NCBI GenBank assembly: GCA_902363675.1
Contig: CABJAV010000001.1
Span: forward strand, 124,001 to 188,000
From: Lachnospiraceae bacterium
Lineage (GTDB): Bacteria; Bacillota; Clostridia; Lachnospirales; Lachnospiraceae
Reading direction: 5' to 3'
Length of the DNA stretch: 64,000 nt
Shown here: piece by piece, positions 54,544-62,975 of the stretch
Position numbering within the stretch: position 1 is the first letter of the stretch
How the letters are laid out: each line of letters starts with the position of its first letter
Translations under genes and position numbers: made by a program
Notes under the pieces: model-generated
The model's database searches: none
Told to the model about the DNA's origin: nothing
What the model saw: only the letters and a program-made list of their open reading frames with translations

Positions 54544-57108
54544 ATGAAATGGATTGTTCTTTCGGATTTACACATGAAATATAATAATTTTGCAACAAAA
54601 CAAGCACAAGATGAATTGATTAAGACATTAGCGAAAGAAAAAGGAAATATTTCTTTTGTTCTTATTACAGGAGACTGTTTCCTTAAAAATGACGGTGATA
54701 TAAATGAAATTAATCAGTATATTAGAAAAATAGCGCATGCTTGTGGTATTAAAATAAACAGAGTTATTTTATGTCCGGGAAATCATGATATTGATAGAAC
54801 ATTGAATCAGCGGAACCAAGAGATTACAAAGTATCGTGAACATGGTGGGGAACTGCCCGATATGGATATGTGCTTGGAGGCGTATGGAAGATTTAAAGAA
54901 TTATATGGGATGCTTTATGGAAATAGTTATAAACCATTTATTGTAAAATGTATTGACAATTTTAGAATAATTACCGTTGATTCGTGTTTATTATCGATGA
55001 ATGATAGTGACTACGGACATTTGAATGTAAATTTTCCTGATTTATGTGATATAAAACTTGAAAAAGATGACAAAATAAACATTGTAATGATGCATCATGG
55101 AGTTGAGTGGCTTCAGCCGGAAGCTGGCAGACAATTTCAGGTTTGGTTAGTGAAAAATAATGTTAAGCTGGTATTCTGTGGTCATAATCATACTCCTGGA
55201 ATGAGTGTGTTGACAGAAGCAATTTCAGATCATGGAATAGCGCGAGATGGTATTCCGCAATTCGCATGTGGATGTGCACTCTCTAATAGTTTTTCAACAC
55301 CAGTTTTTCTTATGGGAGAGTATATTGAGAATACAGAAGAAGATTATAGAAAAACCGAAAAACAGGATATACGAATTACTTTGTATAAGTATCAGGGAAA
55401 CTCAAGATGGGAGATTGCCAATGGTGAATTACGGAGCTTTGAATCAGGTGTTTATAGAGAAAGTCGATATGGCGGTTTAATAAAAAATACATATGATATT
55501 CCGATAGTCTATAAGTCAATATATGATCTACCAGAAGATCATATGGTAAAGGAAATAGAAAATGGTAAAAAGATTTACTTTTATGGGCTAAGGGGAAGAA
55601 GATTTCTGCAAGGTAATTCGAAGATATCAGATGCAATATATAAGAAGAAAAATCAAATTGAGTTTAAAATATTAGTTTCAGATCCTTATAATGCGAATAT
55701 TGAGAGAAGGTTAAAAAATGTTGAGGAGTTTTCAAAACAAGATGCATTGGAAAGGAAATGGAAAAATATTTACGAGGATATAAAAAATCTGCGAGATAAT
55801 TTTCCAAAATATTCATCATGGGGAATTCGGTTTCATAAACAACCATTATTTTTTCGGTTTATTATGACGGATGAGCATGTTTATTTTGGGTTCTATACGG
55901 AACAACCAAGTTCAAAATCTGCTATGTACTGTTACTCGAATAGGTCGTCAATGTATGGAAGTCTTAGGGCTTTCTTCAATACAGAATGGGAAAATGCGAA
56001 TGATTCATTTTCACAAATCATTCCGGATAGATGTAGCTTTGTTTTGGATCGTTTTGAAATGAAACCGTCATTGGTAATTAATTTAACTTCCGAATGTAAT
56101 ATGAATTGTAAGTATTGTCCAGATGGCGGTGAAAATTTGAAGAAATGTAGCGAATTATGTGGAATTGAACAGATTAAATACTTATTATCGGCATATGCAA
56201 ACTATTATAAAGCGAATAAGTGGACAGAGAAAAAGGTGGTTCGAATTACAGGAGGCGAGCCATTGCTTGTAGAAAATCGCCTGATAGAAACATTGAAGCA
56301 TGCCAAAAAAGAAGAATATGAGAAGATCGTTTTGTGTACAAATGGTCTTTTGTTGCAGAAGTGCTATGAAAATTATCCAGAGGTGTGGGAATCGGTTAAA
56401 AAAATACTTTTGCTAAAAATTAGTTTGGATTCTTTACAACCGAAGGTGTTTCATGAATTGACTCGATCAGATAGTTTGGATATTGTGATGGACAATATCA
56501 AATTTGCACGAGATAAGGGGTTTAAGATCGAATTGAATTTTGTCGCGAAAAAACAAAATGTTCAAGAGATTGAAGCGGTATTTGACTATGTGCAGCGAAT
56601 GAAGCTTGTTGGGGTAAAAGTACTTACTGTTAATGATTTTGGTAAACGAATTAAACCGGATGATGTTGAGACAGAATTAAATGCTTTGATAGAGAAACTA
56701 CGCCAAAAGGGTTATGAAGAAACGGGATTGTATGTGCATAATAATAAGGGCATTTATATGAAAAGATTTATTCATAATGGATGCACTCTGACGATTGTGG
56801 ATCATATGAATCGAAAAGATTCGGTTACACCTAGAAGAATATACAGTGAGGCTTGTCAGAATTGTGAATTTTATCCGGATTCTTATGAAGTTCATGAAGG
56901 AAAAAACAAACCGTGTGCAACTGGAATTATGAGTTTGACGATGCGTGCGGATGGAATGTTAAGTTTTTGCAGAATGAGAGAAAACAAAAATCTTTGTTTA
57001 CGGAACAAAAATATGAAGGAAGTGCAGGAAATGTTACAGCAGGAACTTCAAGAATTTAAAAAGTGTTATCATTATGCGTTAAGTGAGGGGAAAAATGAAG
57101 AAGTATAA
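54544..57108 (+). CDS. Metallophosphoesterase / PLD-like / radical SAM fusion
   Basis: An 854-residue protein in three parts. Residues 1-300 are a calcineurin-like phosphoesterase: VLSDLHM (D8, H10), LITGDC, PGNHDID, MMHHGVEWL and FCGHNHTPG complete the metal site. Residues about 310-505 look like the degenerate phospholipase D-like DUF5919 type (IYFYGLRGRRFLQG, FRFIMTDEHVYFGFY, FFNTEWENA); this is the least certain part. Residues 505-854 are a radical SAM domain with CNMNCKYC (C518, C522, C525), RITGGEPLL, and a SPASM-like set of later cysteines (C771, C774, C791, C809). GGAG lies 10 bases before the ATG. It overlaps the cytidylyltransferase gene by 14 bp. The substrate is unknown. Confidence 0.78.
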   Translation: MKWIVLSDLHMKYNNFATKQAQDELIKTLAKEKGNISFVLITGDCFLKNDGDINEINQYIRKIAHACGIKINRVILCPGNHDIDRTLNQRNQEITKYREHGGELPDMDMCLEAYGRFKELYGMLYGNSYKPFIVKCIDNFRIITVDSCLLSMNDSDYGHLNVNFPDLCDIKLEKDDKINIVMMHHGVEWLQPEAGRQFQVWLVKNNVKLVFCGHNHTPGMSVLTEAISDHGIARDGIPQFACGCALSNSFSTPVFLMGEYIENTEEDYRKTEKQDIRITLYKYQGNSRWEIANGELRSFESGVYRESRYGGLIKNTYDIPIVYKSIYDLPEDHMVKEIENGKKIYFYGLRGRRFLQGNSKISDAIYKKKNQIEFKILVSDPYNANIERRLKNVEEFSKQDALERKWKNIYEDIKNLRDNFPKYSSWGIRFHKQPLFFRFIMTDEHVYFGFYTEQPSSKSAMYCYSNRSSMYGSLRAFFNTEWENANDSFSQIIPDRCSFVLDRFEMKPSLVINLTSECNMNCKYCPDGGENLKKCSELCGIEQIKYLLSAYANYYKANKWTEKKVVRITGGEPLLVENRLIETLKHAKKEEYEKIVLCTNGLLLQKCYENYPEVWESVKKILLLKISLDSLQPKVFHELTRSDSLDIVMDNIKFARDKGFKIELNFVAKKQNVQEIEAVFDYVQRMKLVGVKVLTVNDFGKRIKPDDVETELNALIEKLRQKGYEETGLYVHNNKGIYMKRFIHNGCTLTIVDHMNRKDSVTPRRIYSEACQNCEFYPDSYEVHEGKNKPCATGIMSLTMRADGMLSFCRMRENKNLCLRNKNMKEVQEMLQQELQEFKKCYHYALSEGKNEEV

Positions 57109-57529
57109 TGTGGGATTTATATCTGGTTTTTTTGATATACTTCATGAGGGACATATTCACATTTTAGAACAAGCAAAGTCGTGCTGCAACCAGTTGATTG
57201 TTGCAGTTGGAACAGATGAGTTCATGCGAATAAGAAAAGGTCGCGAACCAGTTCTTAGTTATAATGAACGGGTTCAAATCGTAAGAGCAATTAAATATGT
57301 TGATATGGTTGTAGCAGAAGAAGATTTAGATAAAATTGCAGCTTATCAAAAGTATAAATTCGATGTTATGTTTGCGGGTGATGATCATGAACATGAAGAT
57401 ATATACGTGAGGGAGACTAAAGTTTTAAAAGATCAGTATGGAGTTGATACTATTTATATTAAGAGAAGTGATGTATCATCTACAAAAATTCGAGAAAGGG
57501 TTTGTATGATTCAAAATAAAGCTTTTTGA
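57095..57529 (+). CDS. TagD-like cytidylyltransferase
   Basis: A 144-residue nucleotidyltransferase of the glycerol-3-phosphate cytidylyltransferase type. Signatures are GFFDILHEGHIHIL with the HxGH site, YNERVQIVRAIKYVD, and IKRSDVSSTKIRERV as the ISSTxI/RTxGISTT-like end. It would activate a phosphorylated alcohol with CTP (for example to a CDP-polyol). ATG 57095 follows GAGGGG and lies inside the end of the radical SAM gene. It is the last gene of the AT-rich cassette. Confidence 0.9.
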   Translation: MKKYNVGFISGFFDILHEGHIHILEQAKSCCNQLIVAVGTDEFMRIRKGREPVLSYNERVQIVRAIKYVDMVVAEEDLDKIAAYQKYKFDVMFAGDDHEHEDIYVRETKVLKDQYGVDTIYIKRSDVSSTKIRERVCMIQNKAF

Positions 57530-57543
57530 GTCATCACAATAAA

Positions 57544-57574
57544 TCAACCGCCCCATTATATAATGGGCGGTTGA
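57544..57574. terminator. Bidirectional palindromic terminator
   Basis: TCAACCGCCC and GGGCGGTTGA flank a self-complementary AT core, giving a stem of about 15 bp. It separates the convergent cytidylyltransferase and PD-(D/E)XK-like genes. The outer arms resemble the hairpin at 59497. Confidence 0.75.
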
Positions 57575-57588
57575 AGGATAAGGCCTAA

Positions 57589-58632
57589 TTAATTATGAGA
57601 TGTAGGTTTTAATTCGCCGTAGATGCGTTTGTATTCTGCTAATTCCGCATCTCGATCAGCAATTTTGCCCTGCTGTTGTTTTATGGTTCTCTTTAGTGCG
57701 TCGTTTTCATGGACGACCTCATAATATTCATCTGTTGGAAGTTTGAGTTCAGGTACGATCATAGTGTACACCTCCTGACATAAGTCTTTGTTTCGGTAAG
57801 AAATTCGAAGCATGGATTTTTGCAACAGGGACAAAATTAGATCCTTGTCGGTCTCTGTTAGAAATCCGTCAGCGATTTCCTGATCTAAGATAAGTATAAT
57901 TTCCGTGAAGAAGGAAGTCAATTCTTCTTTCGATTTCTGAAGCTCTTTTTCAAGTGAACGATGCTCATCCGGGGAACTTGCAGATTGTATCTTGGCATCG
58001 GATGGGATGCTACGCCGAAACCGAATTGGAAGAAATGGAATTAGTAAGCATAAGTGTTTCTCCTTGATTCCTTCGAGAGTATAGGACTGTACTTTGACTG
58101 TCGGGACACGGTATTCGTGTGTGCTTCCATCCTGAAATTTGAGTTGACAGCTTAAGTAGTCAGGAATCTTTTTAGGATCTTGCAGAAAGAGTACTGCTGA
58201 TTTTGGGAACTCGAGGACTAATTGTGTGTTTTGTGTGTCTGCTCGAAACGTTAAAGCCGCATGAAGATCGTACTCAAGCATCCGGATGGTAATCTGACCA
58301 TCGTATGTGATTTCACATTCAAAGTGGTAGATGTCTGCGTCATTCACGCAGAATGTGAGATCTGCCTTAATGGTTGAAATTTCTTTTGTGTCGGAACGCT
58401 CTACGGAATATTCAGTGGAGAGTGGGACGACAGTGGAATCCTTGGGATAGTCTTTGCCATAGATTTCATAGATGAGGGGAAACAGAAGCTTGGGGGAATT
58501 GTAAGTTGCTTTCTTGATGATCAAATCCCAAAGTTGTGTTTCGGTTGAAATCTCGTCGGGGAGTCCGTTGTTGCGGATAATTTCTTCAACTTCTTTGGAG
58601 TGAAGATGATAAGTGTGGCGTGTGTTTGCCAT
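57589..58632 (-). CDS. PD-(D/E)XK nuclease-like protein, intact copy
   Basis: A 347-residue soluble protein. The core KADLTFCVNDADIYHFECEI has the spacing of an Asp strand and an ExE strand as in PD-(D/E)XK/Rpn-type nucleases, with IRMLEYDLHAALTF after it. The C-terminus is a coiled coil (ENDALKRTIKQQQGKIADRD). I do not recognise a named subfamily; Rpn-like proteins are linked to recombination and mobile DNA. GGAGG precedes the start. A second copy lies 2 kb away with one nonsense codon. Role inferred only. Confidence 0.6.
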   Translation of the reverse strand: MANTRHTYHLHSKEVEEIIRNNGLPDEISTETQLWDLIIKKATYNSPKLLFPLIYEIYGKDYPKDSTVVPLSTEYSVERSDTKEISTIKADLTFCVNDADIYHFECEITYDGQITIRMLEYDLHAALTFRADTQNTQLVLEFPKSAVLFLQDPKKIPDYLSCQLKFQDGSTHEYRVPTVKVQSYTLEGIKEKHLCLLIPFLPIRFRRSIPSDAKIQSASSPDEHRSLEKELQKSKEELTSFFTEIILILDQEIADGFLTETDKDLILSLLQKSMLRISYRNKDLCQEVYTMIVPELKLPTDEYYEVVHENDALKRTIKQQQGKIADRDAELAEYKRIYGELKPTSHN

Positions 58633-58784
58633 ACTGTTACCTCCTACATATGTATTTACTATGTAATGGGAATAAAAAAGACTAATACAAATTTTGTATG
58701 AATGAAAACTAACGGTGTGGATGCATCATAACATAAAGATGGTACAAAAGCAATAGTTTGTTTTGGATGAAAAGGAGAATGAAA

Positions 58785-59476
58785 ATGTATGATTATTTAG
58801 TCGTTGGTTCGGGCTTGTTTGGTGCTGTTTTTGCGCGACAGGCAACGGACGCGGGAAAGAAAGTGCTTGTGATCGACAAGCGCCCGAACATTGCGGGAAA
58901 TGTGTATACAGAGAAGGTGGAAGGCATCAATTTCCACAAATATGGGGCTCACATTTTTCACACCAATAATACGGAAGTGTGGAATTATGTGAATCGCTTC
59001 GCGACGTTTAACCGTTTTACGAATTCACCGGTGGCTAATTATAAGGGCGAGTTGTATTCGATGCCTTTTTTTATTATTCGCTTGGCAATCTGGAGTACCG
59101 CTCGGTTCAGTTTGAGAATGAAGTTCTTGATATTCCGAATTTTCAGGGAAATGCTGCGGTAAATTATATGGATCGGGAGACTCCGTGGACAAGAATCATT
59201 GAGCATAAGTGGTTTGAATTTGGAAAGGATGAGAACGGAAATGACATTCCAAAGACAATTATCAGTAAAGAATACTCATCAGAATGGAAACTTGGGGACG
59301 AGCCATATTATCCGGTTAATGATGAGAGGAATGGGGAACTTTATAAGAAGTATAAGGGATTAGCTGACAAAGAAGAAAAAGTAATTTTTGGTGGCCGTCT
59401 TGGAGAGTACAAATATTATGATATGGATGCTGTTATTGCGAGTGCATTGGAATGTGCAAAGAAGCAGCTGACTTAA
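58785..59476 (+). pseudogene. glf: UDP-galactopyranose mutase, internal deletion and frameshift
   Basis: The N-terminal part reads YDYLVVGSGLFGAVFARQAT with the FAD-binding motif, up to YKGELYSMPF. After about 59070 the frame changes and the C-terminal part reads YYSLGNLEYRSVQFENEV, NYMDRETPWTRIIEHKWFEFG and GRLGEYKYYDMD. The middle ~170 residues of the normal ~370-residue enzyme are missing. The junction falls in a T-run at about 59066-59074. Both ends still match well, so the loss is recent. AAAGGAG precedes ATG 58785. The enzyme would make UDP-galactofuranose for surface glycans; this copy cannot. Confidence 0.9.
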
Positions 59477-59496
59477 TATTGGTATTTAAAATAAAA

Positions 59497-59528
59497 CAAC
59501 CGTTTCATCTTTTCTGATGAAGCGGTTG
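59497..59528. terminator. Terminator between glf pseudogene and second PD-(D/E)XK-like gene
   Basis: Stem CAACCGTTTCATC/GATGAAGCGGTTG with loop TTTTCT. It shares the CAACCG outer arm with the hairpin at 57544. Confidence 0.75.
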
Positions 59529-59550
59529 AAATATTATGAAACATAGGTTT

Positions 59551-60597
59551 TTAAAGTTCTCCAAATCTGCGTTTGTATTCGGCAATCAAGGCATCTTGAT
59601 CGGCAAGTTTAGCATTTTGGTCAGCAAGTTCAGCATCTTTTTTGGAACATGCTCTTTTTAATGCATCACGTTCGTGTATAACTTCAAATAATTCGTCCGT
59701 TGGAAGTTTTAGTACAGGTTCTGTCATATAATATACCTCCTGACATAGATTTTTATTGCGATATGAAATTCGAAGCATAGATTTCTGTAGAAGCCATAAA
59801 ATAAGTTTTTTCTCTCCATCTGTTAGAAATCCATCCGCGACTTCCTAATTTAAGATAAGTATAGTTTCTTGGAAAAAATAAGTCAATTCTTCTTTGGATT
59901 TCTGTACTGCTTTCTTTAGATTGTATTGTTTGTCTGGGGACTTTGCAGATTGAATCGTGCGATCGGAAGGGATGCGACGTCGGAATCGAATTGGAAGAAA
60001 TGGAATGAGTATACATAGATGTTTCTCTTTGATTTCTTCCAATGTGTAGGATTGTACTTTTATAGTCGGAACACGATACTCATGAGAAGTACCGTCCTGA
60101 AACTTAATCAGACAACTTAATTGATCAGGAATCTTTTTTGTCCCCTGCAGAAACAGGACGGCTGATTTTGGAAATTCAAGTATTAATTGAGGATTTTTAG
60201 CATCGGTCCGGTAGTTTAAAGCCGCGTGAACATCATATTCAAACATACGAATTGTGATAAGTCCATTATATGTAATTTCGCATTCAAAGTGGTAGATGTC
60301 CGAATCGTTTACGCAAAATGTAAAATCTGCCTTAATCGTTGAGATTTCTTTTGTATCAGAGCGTTCTACAGAATATTCAGTAGAAAGAGGTACAATCGTG
60401 GAATCATCAGGATATTTCTTATCATAGATTTCATAGATAAGAGGGAGCAGAAGGCGTGGTGAACTGTAAGTGGCTTTTTTTATGATTAAGTCCCATAGTT
60501 GTGTTTCTGTGGAAATTTCATCGGGTAATCCATTGTTGTGAATAATATCTTCAATATCTTTTGAATGAAGATGATACATATTTCTTGTGTTAGTCAT
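59551..60597 (-). pseudogene. PD-(D/E)XK nuclease-like protein, copy with amber codon
   Basis: The frame is open over 348 codons except for a single TAG at 59847-59845. There the intact copy reads LDQEIADGF while this one reads LN-stop-EVADGF, so CAG changed to TAG. Upstream 250 residues contain the whole nuclease-like core (ADFTFCVNDSDIYHFECEI); the part after the stop holds the helical and coiled-coil tail. AAGGAG precedes the ATG at 60597. The truncated product might still fold. It may be a pseudogene, a shortened protein, or a readthrough case. Confidence 0.75.
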
Positions 60598-60776
60598 ATA
60601 AACTCCTTATTTTATTGTTTGAATTTTACGGGGAATGATAAAGATTAATGCAATAAAAAGTTAAAATTATAGACCATATAAACAAGGTGTACGTATCATA
60701 ACACAAGAATAATATTGGTACAATAAATTGTTTTATTAAAAAAGTATAAATTGCTTATGAAAAATTGGAGATTAGA

Positions 60777-62879
60777 ATGAAAGAGAAAATATACAATTTT
60801 CTGGTAAACAAACACGCAGGAATATCGCATCGATATCACAAAGTACATGATGGGGCGACAGGCATACAGAAGATCGCCTCCTGGGCATATTTGTTATGGA
60901 TGAACTTCGCTTTTTATCTGTTGTTTTGCAAATTTTTAGGAAAAGTTCCGGATATGGAAATTTACGAGAAAAAAAGATTACCTGTCAAAGAAAGTGAGTC
61001 GGAGTCATATTGTCGTCAATGTCTGTCGGTGGATGCATTTGTGGAGAAAATAAAAGATTATGATGTGATATCGTTTGACATTTTTGATACCCTTATTTTT
61101 CGTCCGTTTTCACTGCCGACGGATGTTTTTTACCTGATGGGTGAGAAACTTGGAATGCTGGATTTTAAGAATGTACGTATTTGGGCAGAATGGGATGCCA
61201 GAGTGAAGTGTGAGAAAAAAAATGGACATATGGAAGTAAGCTTGCAGGATATATGGGAGAATCTTGCGGAAGATACAGGACTGGACGCAGAGGCTGGTAT
61301 GCGGATCGAATGCGAGACGGAAGAAAAGCTTTGCTATGCAAATCCATACATGCTTGAAGTGTGGAATAAATTACAGGCATTGGGGAAACGTTTGATCATT
61401 GTATCGGATATGTACCTTCCTGGGACTTGTATTGAGACAATTTTGCATAATGCAGGTTATATGGGAGCAGAAAGTATTTATATTTCGAATGAGTATGGGG
61501 AAAACAAAGCGGGGGGAGATCTGTTTCAACGGGTGTTGCTGGACTTTTCCGGGTGCTCAATCGTACATATCGGAGATAACCCGCATAGTGATCATAAGAT
61601 GGCAAAGGAATGCGGCTTGGATATTGTGCCATATCAAAATGTGAACAAGAATATACTTTTATATCGGCCAATGGACATGTCATTAATGATAGGAAGTGCA
61701 TATCGGGGACTTGTGTCGAATCATTTGTACAATGGATCCGGTTCTTATAGCATAGATTATGAATATGGATATTTGTATGGTGGCTTATTTGTAGTGGGAT
61801 ATTGTCATTATATACATGAATATTATGAACTGCATCATTTGGACAAGTTACTTTTCCTTGCAAGAGATGGGGATACATTGCGGAAAGTATATCAGAAGAT
61901 GTACCCGGAAGATAAGACAGAGTATGCATATTGGTCCAGAAAAGCTGCAACAAAGCTGATGGCAAATGACGACCGGCATGATTTCTTCCGGCGGTTTATT
62001 TATCATAAAGTAAATCAAAAGGTGACAATCGCACAAGCTTTGCATTCGATGGAACTCGATGTGCTGGTACAGCAACTGGATGATTGGCATGAAATCTGGG
62101 AACAGTGGGAAAAGGCTCACGAAACAGATAGAAAACAGAAATTTGTTGTGTTGCGGGCAGAAGATGAATTGACGGATAAGAATTCCTATCTGTTGAGACG
62201 GTTTATCGAAGCAAAGTGGAATACAGTGATGGCACAATATCAGAATCAGCAGATTGCTGCAATGAAATATTACCAAAAGCTATTAAGTGGATGTACAAAC
62301 GTAGCGGCAGTTGATATTGGCTGGGCAGGAAGCGGTGCTTTGGCATTGTCTTATCTTGTACAAAGAGTATGGCATATTGATTGTGACGTTACAGGGATTA
62401 TTGCAGGAACAAATACAATTCATAATGCAGAACCAGACGCATCGGATCCTTTTTTACAGTCAGGAAAGCTGGTAGCCTATCTGTATTCGGGACAAAAAAA
62501 TCGTGATTTATTCAAAAAACATGATCCAAACAAAGATTATAATGTTTTCTGGGAATTGTTGCTTTCTTCACCGACACCATCTTTTAAAGGATTTTACAAT
62601 GGAAGCAGAGATATGGATGGAATATATGTTTATCTGAAAGAATTTGATATTACACTTGCGTTTGGGGAATACGATTATAATCAGAAAGGAATCAAGGAAA
62701 TACAGAAAGGAATTCTTGCATTTGCAGATCAATATTTGTGGCATTTTAAAGAGTACCCATATATGTTAAATATTAGTGGAAGAGATGCTTATGCACCGAT
62801 GCTTGTGGCGGCAAGTTATCATGAAAGATATTTAAAGATGATAGAAAAGCGATTTGATTTGGAGATAGCGGTTAACTGA
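60777..62879 (+). CDS. HAD / ARDG-module protein
   Basis: A 700-residue protein of the COG5610 type. After a hydrophobic N-terminal stretch (SWAYLLWMNFAFYLLFCKFL, about residues 34-53) comes a HAD domain with FDIFDTLIFRP (D101, D104), LIIVSDMYLPG and VHIGDNPHSD. The ARDG module follows: FLARDGDTL (A362-R363-D364-G365), YWSRKAATK, and VDIGWAGSGALAL (D513, W516). It matches the C-terminal two thirds of the 49333 protein in order of domains but lacks the GT2-like part. ATG 60777 has TTGGAG upstream. Its composition resembles the first genes of the region more than the AT-rich cassette. Confidence 0.75.
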   Translation: MKEKIYNFLVNKHAGISHRYHKVHDGATGIQKIASWAYLLWMNFAFYLLFCKFLGKVPDMEIYEKKRLPVKESESESYCRQCLSVDAFVEKIKDYDVISFDIFDTLIFRPFSLPTDVFYLMGEKLGMLDFKNVRIWAEWDARVKCEKKNGHMEVSLQDIWENLAEDTGLDAEAGMRIECETEEKLCYANPYMLEVWNKLQALGKRLIIVSDMYLPGTCIETILHNAGYMGAESIYISNEYGENKAGGDLFQRVLLDFSGCSIVHIGDNPHSDHKMAKECGLDIVPYQNVNKNILLYRPMDMSLMIGSAYRGLVSNHLYNGSGSYSIDYEYGYLYGGLFVVGYCHYIHEYYELHHLDKLLFLARDGDTLRKVYQKMYPEDKTEYAYWSRKAATKLMANDDRHDFFRRFIYHKVNQKVTIAQALHSMELDVLVQQLDDWHEIWEQWEKAHETDRKQKFVVLRAEDELTDKNSYLLRRFIEAKWNTVMAQYQNQQIAAMKYYQKLLSGCTNVAAVDIGWAGSGALALSYLVQRVWHIDCDVTGIIAGTNTIHNAEPDASDPFLQSGKLVAYLYSGQKNRDLFKKHDPNKDYNVFWELLLSSPTPSFKGFYNGSRDMDGIYVYLKEFDITLAFGEYDYNQKGIKEIQKGILAFADQYLWHFKEYPYMLNISGRDAYAPMLVAASYHERYLKMIEKRFDLEIAVN

Positions 62880-62901
62880 TAAACCATTTTTTATAGAAAT
62901 T

Positions 62902-62916
62902 TTAAGGTAACCTTAA
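62902..62916. promoter_or_regulatory. Short palindrome upstream of the YtvI-like gene
   Basis: TTAAGG-TAA-CCTTAA is a 6-bp inverted repeat 60 bp before the gene. A possible -10 TATACT (62939-62944) follows without a good -35. It could be an operator; there is no direct support. Confidence 0.25.
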
Positions 62917-62975
62917 TAGTAATATCACACAACAAGTGGTATACTTTTTCAAAAATAGATGGAAGGACAAAGAGA

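Larger units (their letters stand above)
57544..58742 (-). repeat. Duplicated unit, copy 1
   Basis: This stretch (hairpin, PD-(D/E)XK-like gene, upstream region) is homologous to 59497-60719. Similarity continues beyond the gene: GGGAATAAAAAAGACTAAT here against a matching string upstream of copy 2, then GGTGT and ATCATAACA (58725-58733) followed by TGGTACAA. The 152 bp before glf therefore belong mainly to this unit. Confidence 0.7.
59497..60719 (-). repeat. Duplicated unit, copy 2
   Basis: Homologous to 57544-58742, including the end hairpin, the gene, and the intergenic part with ATCATAACA (60695-60703) and TGGTACAA. The copies have diverged at many third positions, so the duplication is not very recent. 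The 179 bp upstream of the 60777 gene are mostly this unit. Confidence 0.7.

Noticed and set aside
59168..59476. A separate small gene starting at 59168
   Set aside because: It is the C-terminal end of UDP-galactopyranose mutase, and homology continues upstream of its ATG in the same frame.
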